A stretch of 64,000 bases of DNA from Tragulus kanchil (taxonomy: Eukaryota; Chordata; Mammalia; Artiodactyla; Tragulidae): positions 168,857,608-168,921,607 of the forward strand of contig JAIOJX010000024.1 in assembly GCA_022376925.1 (NCBI GenBank), given 5' to 3'. The notes under the pieces were generated by a model. The model had not been told where the DNA came from, ran no database searches, and saw nothing but the letters and a program-made list of their open reading frames with translations. Shown here one piece after another: positions 47,140 through 57,374 of this stretch; the stretch's first letter is position 1, and each line of letters starts with the position of its first letter. The translations under genes and the position numbers were made by a program.

Positions 47140-47205
47140 CAAGGAAGAGGCCCCAAACTTCACCATCAGCACCCAAAGCTGAAATTCTAAACTATTCCCG
47201 GAAAC
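47140..47205 (-). pseudogene. trnP: NUMT tRNA-Pro (first copy)
   Basis: Lies on the minus strand after tRNA-Thr; the plus strand shows caaggaagaggcc to attcccgg with cacccaaagctgaaatt. Second copy near 48175-48240. Confidence 0.85.
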
Positions 47206-47618
47206 CGTATTATCATACCATTCACACCCTAACTTCTAAATCTCCACACCAACCCTATGACACTTCCTAATTATCCGATACTCCATTCACATTCAATGCA
47301 AATTTGCCCCATTTCTATAACTACCCCCACCCCTTTGTACATCGTGCATTAATTTATATACATCATGCATATAAGCATGTACATACAATTATTAATAGTA
47401 CATTAATTATTGGACATAGCACATTAAGTCAAATCTTCTCTAGTCACCATGCGTATCCCGACCATTAGATCACGAGCTTAACCACCATGCCACGTGAAAC
47501 CATCAACCCGCTTGGCAGGTATACCTATTCTTGCTCCGGGCCCATAACTTGTGGGGGTTTCTATTTAATGAACTTTATCAGACATCTGGTTCTTTCTTCA
47601 GGGCCATCTCATCTAAAA
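47206..47618. pseudogene. NUMT control region, 5' part (first, truncated copy)
   Basis: Termination-associated motifs (atgcatataagcatgtacat) and the conserved central block start (cttggcaggtatacctatt) are present. It stops at aaaacc, where duplication pair 15 restarts inside cytb. Confidence 0.85.
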
Positions 47619-48103
47619 CCTTTCACCCCTATTATACTATTAAAGACATCCTGGGAATCCTAGCCTTAATACTAGCCCTAATAACCCTAGTCTTATTCTC
47701 ACCCGACCTACTCGGGGACCCCGACAACTACACCCCCGATAATCCCCTCAACACACCACCCCACATTAAACCCGAATGATACTTCCTATTCGCATATGCA
47801 ATCCTACAATCAATCCCCAACAAATTAGGTGGAGTACTAGCACTCACCACATCTATCTTGATTCTACTACTCATACCCCTCCTCCATACATCCAAGCAAC
47901 GAAGCATCATATTTCGACCCATCAGCCAATGCCTATTCTGAATACTAGTAGCCAATTTGCTAATACTTACATGAATCGGAGGCCAACCTGTAGAGCACCC
48001 GTACATTATCATTGGACAACTCGCATCAATCATATACTTCGCTATCATCCTAGTACTCATACCAATGGCAGGAATAATCAAAAATAAACTCCTAAAATGA
48101 AGA
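47619..48103 (+). pseudogene. CYTB: NUMT cytb 3' part, duplicate from pair 15
   Basis: Repeats 46584-47068 including the terminal AGA. It begins mid-gene at [12 protein letters not shown]. Confidence 0.9.
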
Positions 48104-48240
48104 GTCTTTGTAGTATATCTATTACCCTGGTCTTGTAAACCAGAAAAGAAGTATAACCAACCCTTCCTAAGACTCAAGGAAGAGGCCCCAAACTTCACCA
48201 TCAGCACCCAAAGCTGAAATTCTAAACTATTCCCGGAAAC
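48104..48240. pseudogene. NUMT tRNA-Thr (+) and tRNA-Pro (-), duplicate copies
   Basis: Identical to 47069-47205, offset 1035. tRNA-Thr occupies 48104-48174 and tRNA-Pro about 48175-48240. Confidence 0.85.
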
Positions 48241-49119
48241 CGTATTATCATACCATTCACACCCTAACTTCTAAATCTCCACACCAACCCTATGACACTT
48301 CCTAATTATCCGATACTCCATTCACATTCAATGCAAATTTGCCCCATTTCTATAACTACCCCCACCCCTTTGTACATCGTGCATTAATTTATATACATCA
48401 TGCATATAAGCATGTACATACAATTATTAATAGTACATTAATTATTGGACATAGCACATTAAGTCAAATCTTCTCTAGTCACCATGCGTATCCCGACCAT
48501 TAGATCACGAGCTTAACCACCATGCCACGTGAAACCATCAACCCGCTTGGCAGGTATACCTATTCTTGCTCCGGGCCCATAACTTGTGGGGGTTTCTATT
48601 TAATGAACTTTATCAGACATCTGGTTCTTTCTTCAGGGCCATCTCATCTAAAACCATCCACTCATTCCCCTTAAATAAGACATCTCGATGGATTAATTAC
48701 TAATCAGCCCATGCTCACACATAACTGTACTGTCATACCTCTGGTATCTTTTTTGTGGGGGGATGCTTAGACTCCCCTATGACTGTCTAAGGTCCCGTCG
48801 CGGGGCATATATTGTAGCTGGACTTAACTGCATCTTAAGCCTCACCATATAGACGAGCAAAGACTTGCAAGCTTAAATTAAAGCTACATAATGAAGTTAA
48901 TGCTATTTAAACATATTAATTACTGGTAGCAGGACATAATTCTTTTTTTTATACTACGATTGATCCCCCCCCTTAGCAATTTCCTCTTCCCCCTTATATA
49001 TATACCAACTTTTAAACACAAATTTCCCAAAATACTAAAAGAAATCTATATGCAATAAAAAGCTGAATAGAGTACAACACCCTATTCAATACATAAGCCC
49101 ATATCACACCACCCACCCA
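48241..49119. pseudogene. NUMT control region, complete copy
   Basis: Runs from tRNA-Pro to tRNA-Phe, about 880 bp, with TAS-like repeats, the central conserved domain, and a C-tract (gatcccccccctt) near the 3' end. No long internal tandem repeats. Confidence 0.88.
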
Positions 49120-49189
49120 GTTAATGTAGCTTAATAACAAAAGCAAGGCACTGAAAATGCCTAGATGAGTATTACAGACTCCATAAACA
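49120..49189 (+). pseudogene. trnF: NUMT tRNA-Phe
   Basis: gttaatgtagcttaataac to ctccataaaca, with anticodon GAA in ctgaaaatgc. Marks the end of the control region. Confidence 0.88.
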
Positions 49190-50151
49190 CACAGGTTTGG
49201 TCCTAGCCTTTCCATTGATTCTAAATAAAATGACACATGCAAGCATCCACACCCCCGTGAGAATGCCCCAAGGGTCTACAAGACACAAAGGAGCGGGCAT
49301 CAAGCACGCTGATAGAGCAGCTCACAAAGCCTTGCCTAGCCACACCCCCACAGGAAACAGCAGTGATAAAAATTAAGCCATGAACGAAAGTTTGACTAAG
49401 TTATATTAAACAGGGTTGGTAAATTTTGTGCCAGCCACCATGGCCATACGATTAACCCGAGTTAATGGAGGTACGGTGTAAAGCGTGTTAAAAGAGAACA
49501 ACCAAAATAAGATTAAGCTTTGATTAAGCTGTAAAAAGCCACAATCAAATCAAAAATAAGCGACGAAAGTGATCTTAACACACACCGACATAGGATAGCT
49601 AAGACCCAAACTGGGATTAGATACCCCACTATGCTTAGTCCTAAACATAAATAGCTAATCAAACGAAACTATTCGCCAGAGAACTACTAGCCACAGCTTA
49701 AAACTCAAAGGACTTGGTGGTGCTTTATATCCCCCTAGAGGAGTCTGTTCTATAATCGATAAACCCCGATAAACCTCACCAGCCCTTGCTAATCCAGTCT
49801 GTATACCGCCATCTTCAGCAAACCCTAAAAGAGGAACAAAAGTAAGCTCAACCATCATGCATAAAAACGTTAGGTCAAGGTGTAACCAATGGGACGGGAA
49901 GAAATGGGCTACATTTTCTACCTACACAGAATACACAAAAGTTCTCATGAAATTGATGACCAAAGGAGGATTTAGTAGTAAGCTAAGAATAGAGTGCTTA
50001 GCTGAAATAGGCCATGAAGCACGCACACACTGCCCGTCACCCTCCTCAAGTACACCCCTCCTCAAATACCCCCTAAACCTACTAACAGGTATTAACAATA
50101 TCAGAGGAGACAAGTCGTAACAAGGTAAGTATACTGGAAAGTGTGCTTGGA
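49190..50151 (+). pseudogene. rrnS: NUMT 12S rRNA
   Basis: About 960 bp, full length. Contains conserved 12S motifs: tgtgccagccacc, aactgggattagatacccc and gtcgtaacaaggtaag near the 3' end. Confidence 0.92.
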
Positions 50152-50220
50152 CAAACCAAGGTATAGCTTAAGCAAAGCATCTAGTTTACACCCAGAAGAT
50201 TTCATAGTACATGAATACCT
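50152..50220 (+). pseudogene. trnV: NUMT tRNA-Val
   Basis: caaggtatagcttaagcaaag to atgaatacctt between 12S and 16S; anticodon TAC in atctagtttacaccc. Confidence 0.85.
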
Positions 50221-51799
50221 TGAACTAAAGCTAGCCCACCCTCTCCTACGCCCTACTAACAATACCCAATTAATCAAAACATTTAGCCATGCATAAAAGT
50301 ATAGGAGATAGAAATTTTAAAATGGGCACTATAGAGATAGTACCGTAAGGGAATGATGAAAGAATAACTTAAACTTAAAAGTACAAAAAAGCAAAGATTA
50401 CCCCTTATACCTTTTGCATAATGAGTTAACTAGCATAAACATAGCAAAGAGGACTTAAGTTATACCACCCGAAACCAGACGAGCTACCTACGAACAGTTT
50501 ACCAGAACCAACCCGTCTATGTGGCAAAATAGTGGGAGGATTTGTAGGTAGAGGTGACACGCCTAGCGAGCCTGGTGATAGCTGGTTGTCCAGGAAATGA
50601 ATCTAAGTTCAGCTTTAAAAATACCTAAAAGCTACCCAACTTTAATGTATTTTTAAAAGTTAGTCTAAAAGGGTACAGCCTAAATTTTAGAAAAGGATAC
50701 AACCTTAGCTAGAGAGTAAAAACCAATTTCTCCATAGTTGGCCTAAAAGCAGCCACCAATTAAGAAAGCGTCAAAGCTCAACAAGAATACCAATTTTAAT
50801 ACCTATAACAAACAACAAGCTTCTAGCCTGCCTACTGGACTAATCTATTACCTAACAGAAGCAATAATGTTAATATGAGTAACAAGAAGAAATTCTCCCT
50901 GCATAAGCTTACATCAGTAACTGATACTATTCTGACAACAGCAAATAAAAAGAATCCACAACTAAACAACTTATTCATAACACTGTTAACCCAACACAGG
51001 CATGCATCCAAGGGAAAGATTAAAAGAAGTAAAAGGAACTCGGCAAACACAAACCCCGCCTGTTTACCAAAAACATCACCTCTAGCATTACGAGTATTAG
51101 AGGCACTGCCTGCCCGGTGACAATAGTTAAACGGCCGCGGTATTCTGACCGTGCAAAGGTAGCATAATCATTTGTTCTCTAAATAAGGACTTGTATGAAT
51201 GGCAACACGAGGGTTTAACTGTCTCTTACTTCCAATCAGTGAAATTGACCTCCCGTGAAGAGGTGGGGATATCCCAATAAGACGAGAAGACCCTATGAGC
51301 CTTAATGAGCCCACCCAAGGAGCAATTTTCAACCACCAAGGGACAACAAAACCTCCATCTGAGTGGGTAATTTTGGTTGGGGTGACCTTGGAGAATAAAA
51401 AATCCTCCGAGCGATTCATAAAGCCTAGACTCACAAGTCAAGTCGCTCTATCGTACATTGATCCAAAACTTCTGATCAACGGAACAAGTTCCCCTAGGGA
51501 TAACAGCGCAATCCTACTCTATAGAGTCCATATCGACAGTAGGGTTTACGACCTCGATGTTGGATCAGGACACGCCAATGGTGCAGCCGCTATTAAAGGT
51601 TCGTGTGTTCAACGATTAAAGTCCTACGTGATCTGAGTTCAGACCGGAGCAATCCAGGTCGGTTTCTATCTATTATAGATTTTTCCCAGTACAAAAGGAC
51701 AAGAGAAATGGGGCCACCTTTAAAGAAGCGCCTCAAATCAATTAATGATATCATCTCAATTAATTAATAAATAACTACTACTACCCAAGAGCAGGGTTT
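50221..51799 (+). pseudogene. rrnL: NUMT 16S rRNA
   Basis: About 1.58 kb, full length. Conserved motifs include gtgcaaaggtagcataatca, agacgagaagaccctat and cgtgatctgagttcagacc. Confidence 0.92.
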
Positions 51800-51800
51800 C

Positions 51801-51875
51801 GTTAAGGTGGCAGAGCCCGGTAACTGCATAAAACTTAAAACTTTACAGCCAGAGATTGAAATCCTCTCCTTAACA
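51801..51875 (+). pseudogene. trnL: NUMT tRNA-Leu(UUR)
   Basis: gttaaggtggcagagcccgg to ctctccttaaca. Includes the tggcagagcccgg sequence that doubles as a transcription terminator site in real mtDNA. Confidence 0.88.
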
Positions 51876-51877
51876 AC

Positions 51878-52833
51878 ATGTTTATAGTAAACATTCTAAC
51901 CCTCATTATCCCTATCCTACTAGCCGTAGCATTTCTAACACTAGTAGAACGCAAAATCCTAGGATATATGCAGTTTTGAAAAGGCCCAAGTGGAGTAGGC
52001 CCCTATGGTCTACTCCAACCAGTAGCCAACGCAATTGAACTATTCACCAAAGAACCCCTACGACCAGCAACATCCTCAGTAACAATATTCATCCTAGCAC
52101 CAATCTGAGCCCTAGGCCTAGCCCTAACTATATGATCCCCCTCCCCATACCCCACCCCCTCGTTAACATAAATCTAGGGGTTCTATTCATACTCGCTATG
52201 TCAAGCCTGGCAGTCTACTCAATCCTTTGATCAGGATGAGCCTCCAATTCAAAATACGCCCTAATTGATGCCCTACAAGCAGTCGCACAAACAATTTCCT
52301 ATGAAGTGACTCTAGCCATCATCCTTCTCTCCGTACTTTTAATAAGCGGCTCCTACACCCTCTCAACCCTGATCACCACATAAGAACAACTATGATTAAT
52401 CATCCCATCATGACCACTCGCCATAATATGATTTATTTCCACTCTAGCTGAAACTAACCGAGCCCCCTTTGACTTAACAGAAGGTGAATCCGAGCTAGTA
52501 TCCGGCTTCAATGTAGAATATGCAGCAGGCCCATTTACCCTATTCTTCATAGCAGAATATGCAAACATTATCATAATAAATGCATTCACTACTATCTTAT
52601 TCCTAGGAGCATATCACAACCCGTACACACCAGAACTCTACACAGCAAACTTTACTGTCAAAACTCTCCTCCTAACAACCTTATTCCTATGAATTCGAGC
52701 ATCCTATCCTCGATTCCGATACGACCAACTAATACACCTCCTTTGAAAAAGCTTCCTACCCCTGACAGTAGCCCTATGCATATGACACGGGTCTATACCC
52801 ATTTTACTATCAAGCATTCCTCCACAAACCTAG
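51878..52833 (+). pseudogene. ND1: NUMT ND1 (frameshift and premature stop)
   Basis: Begins [17 protein letters not shown] and ends IPPQT-tag. One base is missing at about 52136 (ata tga tcc where ata tga atc is usual), shifting the frame. In the original frame a conserved Gln codon is TAA at 52381-52383 (acc aca taa gaa caa). An Arg codon near residue 34 reads TGA (ttt tga aaa ggc), a CpG-type change. Confidence 0.92.
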
Positions 52834-53042
52834 GAAACATGTCTGACAAAAGAGTTACTTTGATAGAGTAAATAATAGAGGTTTAAGCCCCCTTGTTTCT
52901 AGAACTATAGGAATTGAACCTACCCCTAAGAATTCAAAATTCTTCGTGCTACCCAACTACACCATGTTCTAATAGTAAGGTCAGCTAATCTAAGCTATCG
53001 GGCCCATACCCCGAAAATGTTGGTTCATACCCTTCCCGTACT
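52834..53042. pseudogene. NUMT tRNA-Ile (+), tRNA-Gln (-), tRNA-Met (+), first copies
   Basis: The IQM cluster in vertebrate order: tRNA-Ile 52834-52902 (gtttaagcccccttg), tRNA-Gln on the minus strand 52900-52971 (attgaacctacccc), tRNA-Met 52974-53042 (agctatcgggcccatac). Repeated at 53935-54143. Confidence 0.88.
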
Positions 53043-53043
53043 A

Positions 53044-53236
53044 ATAAACCCAACTATCCAAATCATTATCCTACTCACACTCGTCTCAGGAACAGTCATT
53101 GTCATAATTGGCTCCCACTGGTTATTTGTCCAAATCAGATTTGAAATAAACATACTAGCCATTATCCCTATCATGATAAAAAACTTCAACCCATGAGCTA
53201 TAGAAGCAGCAGTCAAATACTTCCTAACCCAGTCTA
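53044..53236 (+). pseudogene. ND2: NUMT ND2 5' part, first copy (truncated)
   Basis: Starts ATA AAC CCA directly after tRNA-Met and reads [16 protein letters not shown] conserved Gly codon is AGA (aaatcagatttg). It ends at cccagtcta, where pair 16 breaks it. Confidence 0.88.
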
Positions 53237-53272
53237 GCTACGCCATTAGCTTACATCATCAGGACGTCACCT
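53237..53272. other. Garbled 36-base spacer at junction of pair 16
   Basis: These bases match neither mitochondrial flank well, but partly resemble the true continuation of ND2 (cgcatccacgccgctcat versus gctacgccattagctt). I read this as an error-rich contig end. Confidence 0.5.
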
Positions 53273-53934
53273 AATCTAAGGGTTCTATTCATACTCGCTA
53301 TGTCAAGCCTGGCAGTCTACTCAATCCTTTGATCAGGATGAGCCTCAATTCAAAATACGCCCTAATTGATGCCCTACAAGCAGTCGCACAAACAATTTCC
53401 TATGAAGTGACTCTAGCCATCATCCTTCTCTCCGTACTTTTAATAAGCGGCTCCTACACCCTCTCAACCCTGATCACCACATAAGAACAACTATGATTAA
53501 TCATCCCATCATGACCACTCGCCATAATATGATTTATTTCCACTCTAGCTGAAACTAACCGAGCCCCCTTCGACTTAACAGAAGGTGAATCCGAGCTAGT
53601 ATCCGGCTTCAATGTAGAATATGCAGCAGGCCCATTTACCCTATTCTTCATAGCAGAATATGCAAACATTATCATAATAAATGCATTCACTACTATCTTA
53701 TTCCTAGGAGCATATCACAACCCGTACACACCAGAACTCTACACAGCAAACTTTACTGTCAAAACTCTCCTCCTAACAACCTTATTCCTATGAATTCGAG
53801 CATCCTATCCTCGATTCCGATACGACCAACTAATACACCTCCTTTGAAAAAGCTTCCTACCCCTGACAGTAGCCCTATGCATATGACACGGGTCTATACC
53901 CATTTTACTATCAAGCATTCCTCCACAAACCTAG
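53273..53934 (+). pseudogene. ND1: NUMT ND1 3' part, duplicate from pair 16
   Basis: Repeats 52171-52833 including the premature TAA (53482-53484). The stop being present in both copies shows it is a property of the source DNA, not a read error. Confidence 0.9.
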
Positions 53935-54143
53935 GAAACATGTCTGACAAAAGAGTTACTTTGATAGAGTAAATAATAGAGGTTTAAGCCCCCTTGTTTC
54001 TAGAACTATAGGAATTGAACCTACCCCTAAGAATTCAAAATTCTTCGTGCTACCCAACTACACCATGTTCTAATAGTAAGGTCAGCTAATCTAAGCTATC
54101 GGGCCCATACCCCGAAAATGTTGGTTCATACCCTTCCCGTACT
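53935..54143. pseudogene. NUMT tRNA-Ile, tRNA-Gln, tRNA-Met, duplicate copies
   Basis: Same as 52834-53042, offset 1101. Confidence 0.88.
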
Positions 54144-54144
54144 A

Positions 54145-55180
54145 ATAAACCCAACTATCCAAATCATTATCCTACTCACACTCGTCTCAGGAACAGTCAT
54201 TGTCATAATTGGCTCCCACTGGTTATTTGTCCAAATCAGATTTGAAATAAACATACTAGCCATTATCCCTATCATGATAAAAAACTTCAACCCATGAGCT
54301 ATAGAAGCAGCAGTCAAATACTTCCTAACCCAGTCTACCGCATCCACGCCGCTCATAATAGACGTTATCATCAACCTCATATTCTCAGGACAATGAACCG
54401 TCATGAACATATTCAACCCAACCGCTTCCACACTCATAACAATAGCCCTTGCTATAAAACTAGGAATAGCCCCCTTCCACTTCTGAGTCCCAGAGGTCAC
54501 ACAAGGCATCCCACTATCCTCCGGACTCATCCTACTTACATGACAAAAACTCGCACCAATTTCCGTCCTATACCAAATCACACCATCAAGCAACCTCAAC
54601 AGAATGTTAATTATATCTACCCTGTCCATCATAATTGGAGGCTGAGGCAGACTGAACCAAACACAACTACAAAAAATCATAGCCTACTCTTCAATCGCCC
54701 ACATAGGTTGAATAACTGTCCTATTATACAACCCAACAACAACACTACAAACCTAGTAATCTACATCATCATAATCTCCACTATATTCATATTATTCATA
54801 GCCACTCAACAACCACAATACTCTCACTATCCCACACATGAAACAAAACACCAGTAATAACAACCCTCATTCTAGTCACCCTCCTATCAATAGGAGGCCT
54901 CCCCCCACTATCAGGATCCATACCCAAATGAATTATCATCCAAGAGCTGACAAAAAACAGCAGTATCATCCTCCCAACATTCATGGCAATTACAGCACTC
55001 CTAAACCTCTGCTTCTACATACGACTCACATACACCACAGCACTGACAATATTCCCCTCAACAAACAACATGCAAATAAAATGACAATTCAGCTCAACAA
55101 AGCATCTAACACTTCTACCAACCATGACCATCCTATCCACCATACTACTGCCCCTACACCAATCCTGTCCATTCTGGAAT
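54145..55180 (+). pseudogene. ND2: NUMT ND2, essentially full length, frameshifted
   Basis: Starts ATA AAC CCA and runs to the tRNA-Trp boundary. The frame shifts near 54750 (caacactacaaacctagtaa), where NLVIY is read in a different frame from the upstream part. The 3' part reads GGLPPLSGSMPKWIIIQELT. Confidence 0.9.
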
Positions 55181-55228
55181 AGGAATTTAGGTTACACAGA
55201 CCAAGAGCCTTTGCTTCAAAGCCCTAAG
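55181..55228 (+). pseudogene. trnW: NUMT tRNA-Trp, 5' part (first copy)
   Basis: aggaatttaggttacacagac and caaagccctaag are the 5' arm and anticodon-side sequence of tRNA-Trp, with five extra bases (gcctttgcttcaaag). Similarity ends at ttatctgcg, the nuclear flank. Confidence 0.75.
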
Positions 55229-55348
55229 TTATCTGCGCAAGTGTCCAGGTAACGGCTTGCAACACTGGGAAACACTGCTGGCCATGTTTTGTTATGAGCA
55301 TTGTCCAGGGACACTTTTAAATTACCAAACTCACCAAAGCCCAGCCTT

Positions 55349-56233
55349 TGAGCTATAGAAGCAGCAGTCAAATACTTCCTAACCCAGTCTACCGCATCCA
55401 CGCCGCTCATAATAGACGTTATCATCAACCTCATATTCTCAGGACAATGAACCGTCATGAACATATTCAACCCAACCGCTTCCACACTCATAACAATAGC
55501 CCTTGCTATAAAACTAGGAATAGCCCCCTTCCACTTCTGAGTCCCAGAGGTCACACAAGGCATCCCACTATCCTCCGGACTCATCCTACTTACATGACAA
55601 AAACTCGCACCAATTTCCGTCCTATACCAAATCACACCATCAAGCAACCTCAACAGAATGTTAATTATATCTACCCTGTCCATCATAATTGGAGGCTGAG
55701 GCAGACTGAACCAAACACAACTACAAAAAATCATAGCCTACTCTTCAATCGCCCACATAGGTTGAATAACTGTCCTATTATACAACCCAACAACAACACT
55801 ACAAACCTAGTAATCTACATCATCATAATCTCCACTATATTCATATTATTCATAGCCACTCAACAACCACAATACTCTCACTATCCCACACATGAAACAA
55901 AACACCAGTAATAACAACCCTCATTCTAGTCACCCTCCTATCAATAGGAGGCCTCCCCCCACTATCAGGATCCATACCCAAATGAATTATCATCCAAGAG
56001 CTGACAAAAAACAGCAGTATCATCCTCCCAACATTCATGGCAATTACAGCACTCCTAAACCTCTGCTTCTACATACGACTCACATACACCACAGCACTGA
56101 CAATATTCCCCTCAACAAACAACATGCAAATAAAATGACAATTCAGCTCAACAAAGCATCTAACACTTCTACCAACCATGACCATCCTATCCACCATACT
56201 ACTGCCCCTACACCAATCCTGTCCATTCTGGAA
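55349..56233 (+). pseudogene. ND2: NUMT ND2 3' part, duplicate from pair 17
   Basis: Repeats 54295-55180, including the frameshift. Confidence 0.9.
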
Positions 56234-56281
56234 TAGGAATTTAGGTTACACAGACCAAGAGCCTTTGCTTCAAAGCCCTAA
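56234..56281 (+). pseudogene. trnW: NUMT tRNA-Trp fragment, duplicate; right end of the NUMT
   Basis: Same as 55181-55228. Nuclear sequence resumes at ttatctgcgcaagtg. Confidence 0.75.
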
Positions 56282-56282
56282 G

Positions 56283-57374
56283 TTATCTGCGCAAGTGTCC
56301 AGGTAACGGCTTGCAACACTGGGAAACACTGCTGGCCATGTTTTGTTATGAGCATTGTCGTACACGCTTGTACACTTTTAAATTACCAAACTCCCTTAGG
56401 GTCCATATATGTGAGGCTTAACTTCCTTTTCTACAGACTAAGCAATTAATAGGCCTAAACTTTTTCTGTCAGATATTTTGTAGTTCATCAGACAGTAAGG
56501 TTAGAACAAATTCTGGGTGCTTCTTGGTGGGCATGTATAGCACATTTTTAGGAGTTTAAGTTTCACCTTAACTCAAAAGAAAACGAATTTTATTCAGCTG
56601 TTTAAACTTTTTAGATTTGTCTGCTTAAAAACTGTAAAAAAAGATAAAATTGTAAAAAATAAAATTGCATACATATATGATATGTGCATGCATATACACA
56701 TAGCATAAAACTATTGTAATTCTGAGTAAAAATCCACTTTCTTAAGTCTTTTGGATGAATTATATTTGGTGTTACTTATGTTTGAAAGCTTGAAAATTAC
56801 CTTTGTAATAGTGTATTATTCTCTGTCACATGAAATTGGGCATTTACATACATTTTTAATTCTAAAATATAAAAATGCTATAAATGCTTTGCTTTTTCAA
56901 TTTTTAGAAAAAAGTATTACAAAATATGAACATTATTAATATGGTCATAATAGCACAGCAAAGTTTCCTTTGAAGACTGTGGACTGTAGGCATTTAGACT
57001 TTACCACTTCACCCTGGAATAAGTAATTTCAGTCGACTTTATCAAATATACTGTTGACTTGGACTGTTTGGAAAATCCCTTTAGTTCCTATGTTCTAAAG
57101 TTCATTCCTTAGATACCTTTTAAGAGCAAGTGTATTAATTTCCCTCAGTTATTCTAAAACGGTCAGTACTTGACCATTTATAGCCATAAAATAGTAAGTT
57201 CACAGGGTTCAATCTCATACCATCAGTACTCACTCTGGTCTGTTCATAAAGTCGAGTTGAGGTTTGTTTTTTGTTTAACTGAGTGGACAGATATGAATAA
57301 AGAGGGACGTTCAGTGCATTCTGGTCCTGATGGGAGTATTTCTTCAGTAAAGGAAAGACATCGCTAATCAGTCA
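56283..57374. other. Intergenic sequence right of the NUMT
   Basis: AT-rich unique DNA between the convergent TMOD3 and LEO1 genes; nothing recognised. Confidence 0.5.

Larger units (their letters stand above)
46586..48655. repeat. Direct duplication pair 15 (NUMT cytb end to control region)
   Basis: Copy A 46586-47620, copy B 47619-48655, identical as far as I can read. It repeats the last 485 bp of cytb, tRNA-Thr, tRNA-Pro and the first part of the control region. Confidence 0.93.
52171..54337. repeat. Direct duplication pair 16 (NUMT ND1 to ND2)
   Basis: Copy A 52171-53236, copy B 53273-54337, separated by 36 garbled bases. A carries an extra c (gcctccaattc / gcctcaattc), and one copy reads ccctttg where the other reads cccttcg. 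Confidence 0.93.
45200..56282. pseudogene. NUMT: nuclear copy of about half the mitochondrial genome
   Basis: Mitochondrial gene order from the ND5 3' end through the control region to tRNA-Trp is preserved without rearrangement once pairs 15-17 are collapsed, giving about 7.9 kb. Nuclear sequence flanks both sides (left edge near 45200, right edge near 56282). Nuclear residence is shown by a one-base deletion and an in-frame TAA in ND1, a 16-base deletion in ND6, a frameshift in ND2, and AGA codons (stops in the vertebrate mitochondrial code) replacing conserved Gly in cytb and ND2. The segment crosses the origin/control region, so it derives from DNA contiguous across that point. It is not expected to be expressed, because the genetic codes differ. 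Confidence 0.95.
54295..56395. repeat. Direct duplication pair 17 (NUMT ND2 and right flank)
   Basis: Copy A 54295 to about 55332, copy B 55349-56395. Near its end A lacks part of the flank (gtccagggacactttt versus gtcgtacacgcttgtac). Confidence 0.92.

Noticed and set aside
45416..56236. Long open frames in the standard code within the mitochondrial segment (for example 187 codons at 46015, 54294 and 55348; 159 at 46693)
   Set aside because: They are off-frame readings of mitochondrial protein genes that avoid stops by composition; the real genes are read in the mitochondrial code.
45200..56282. Functional mitochondrial genome contig or heteroplasmic duplication
   Set aside because: Nuclear flanks on both sides, premature stop, frameshifts and CpG decay; the internal duplications match the assembly pattern elsewhere.
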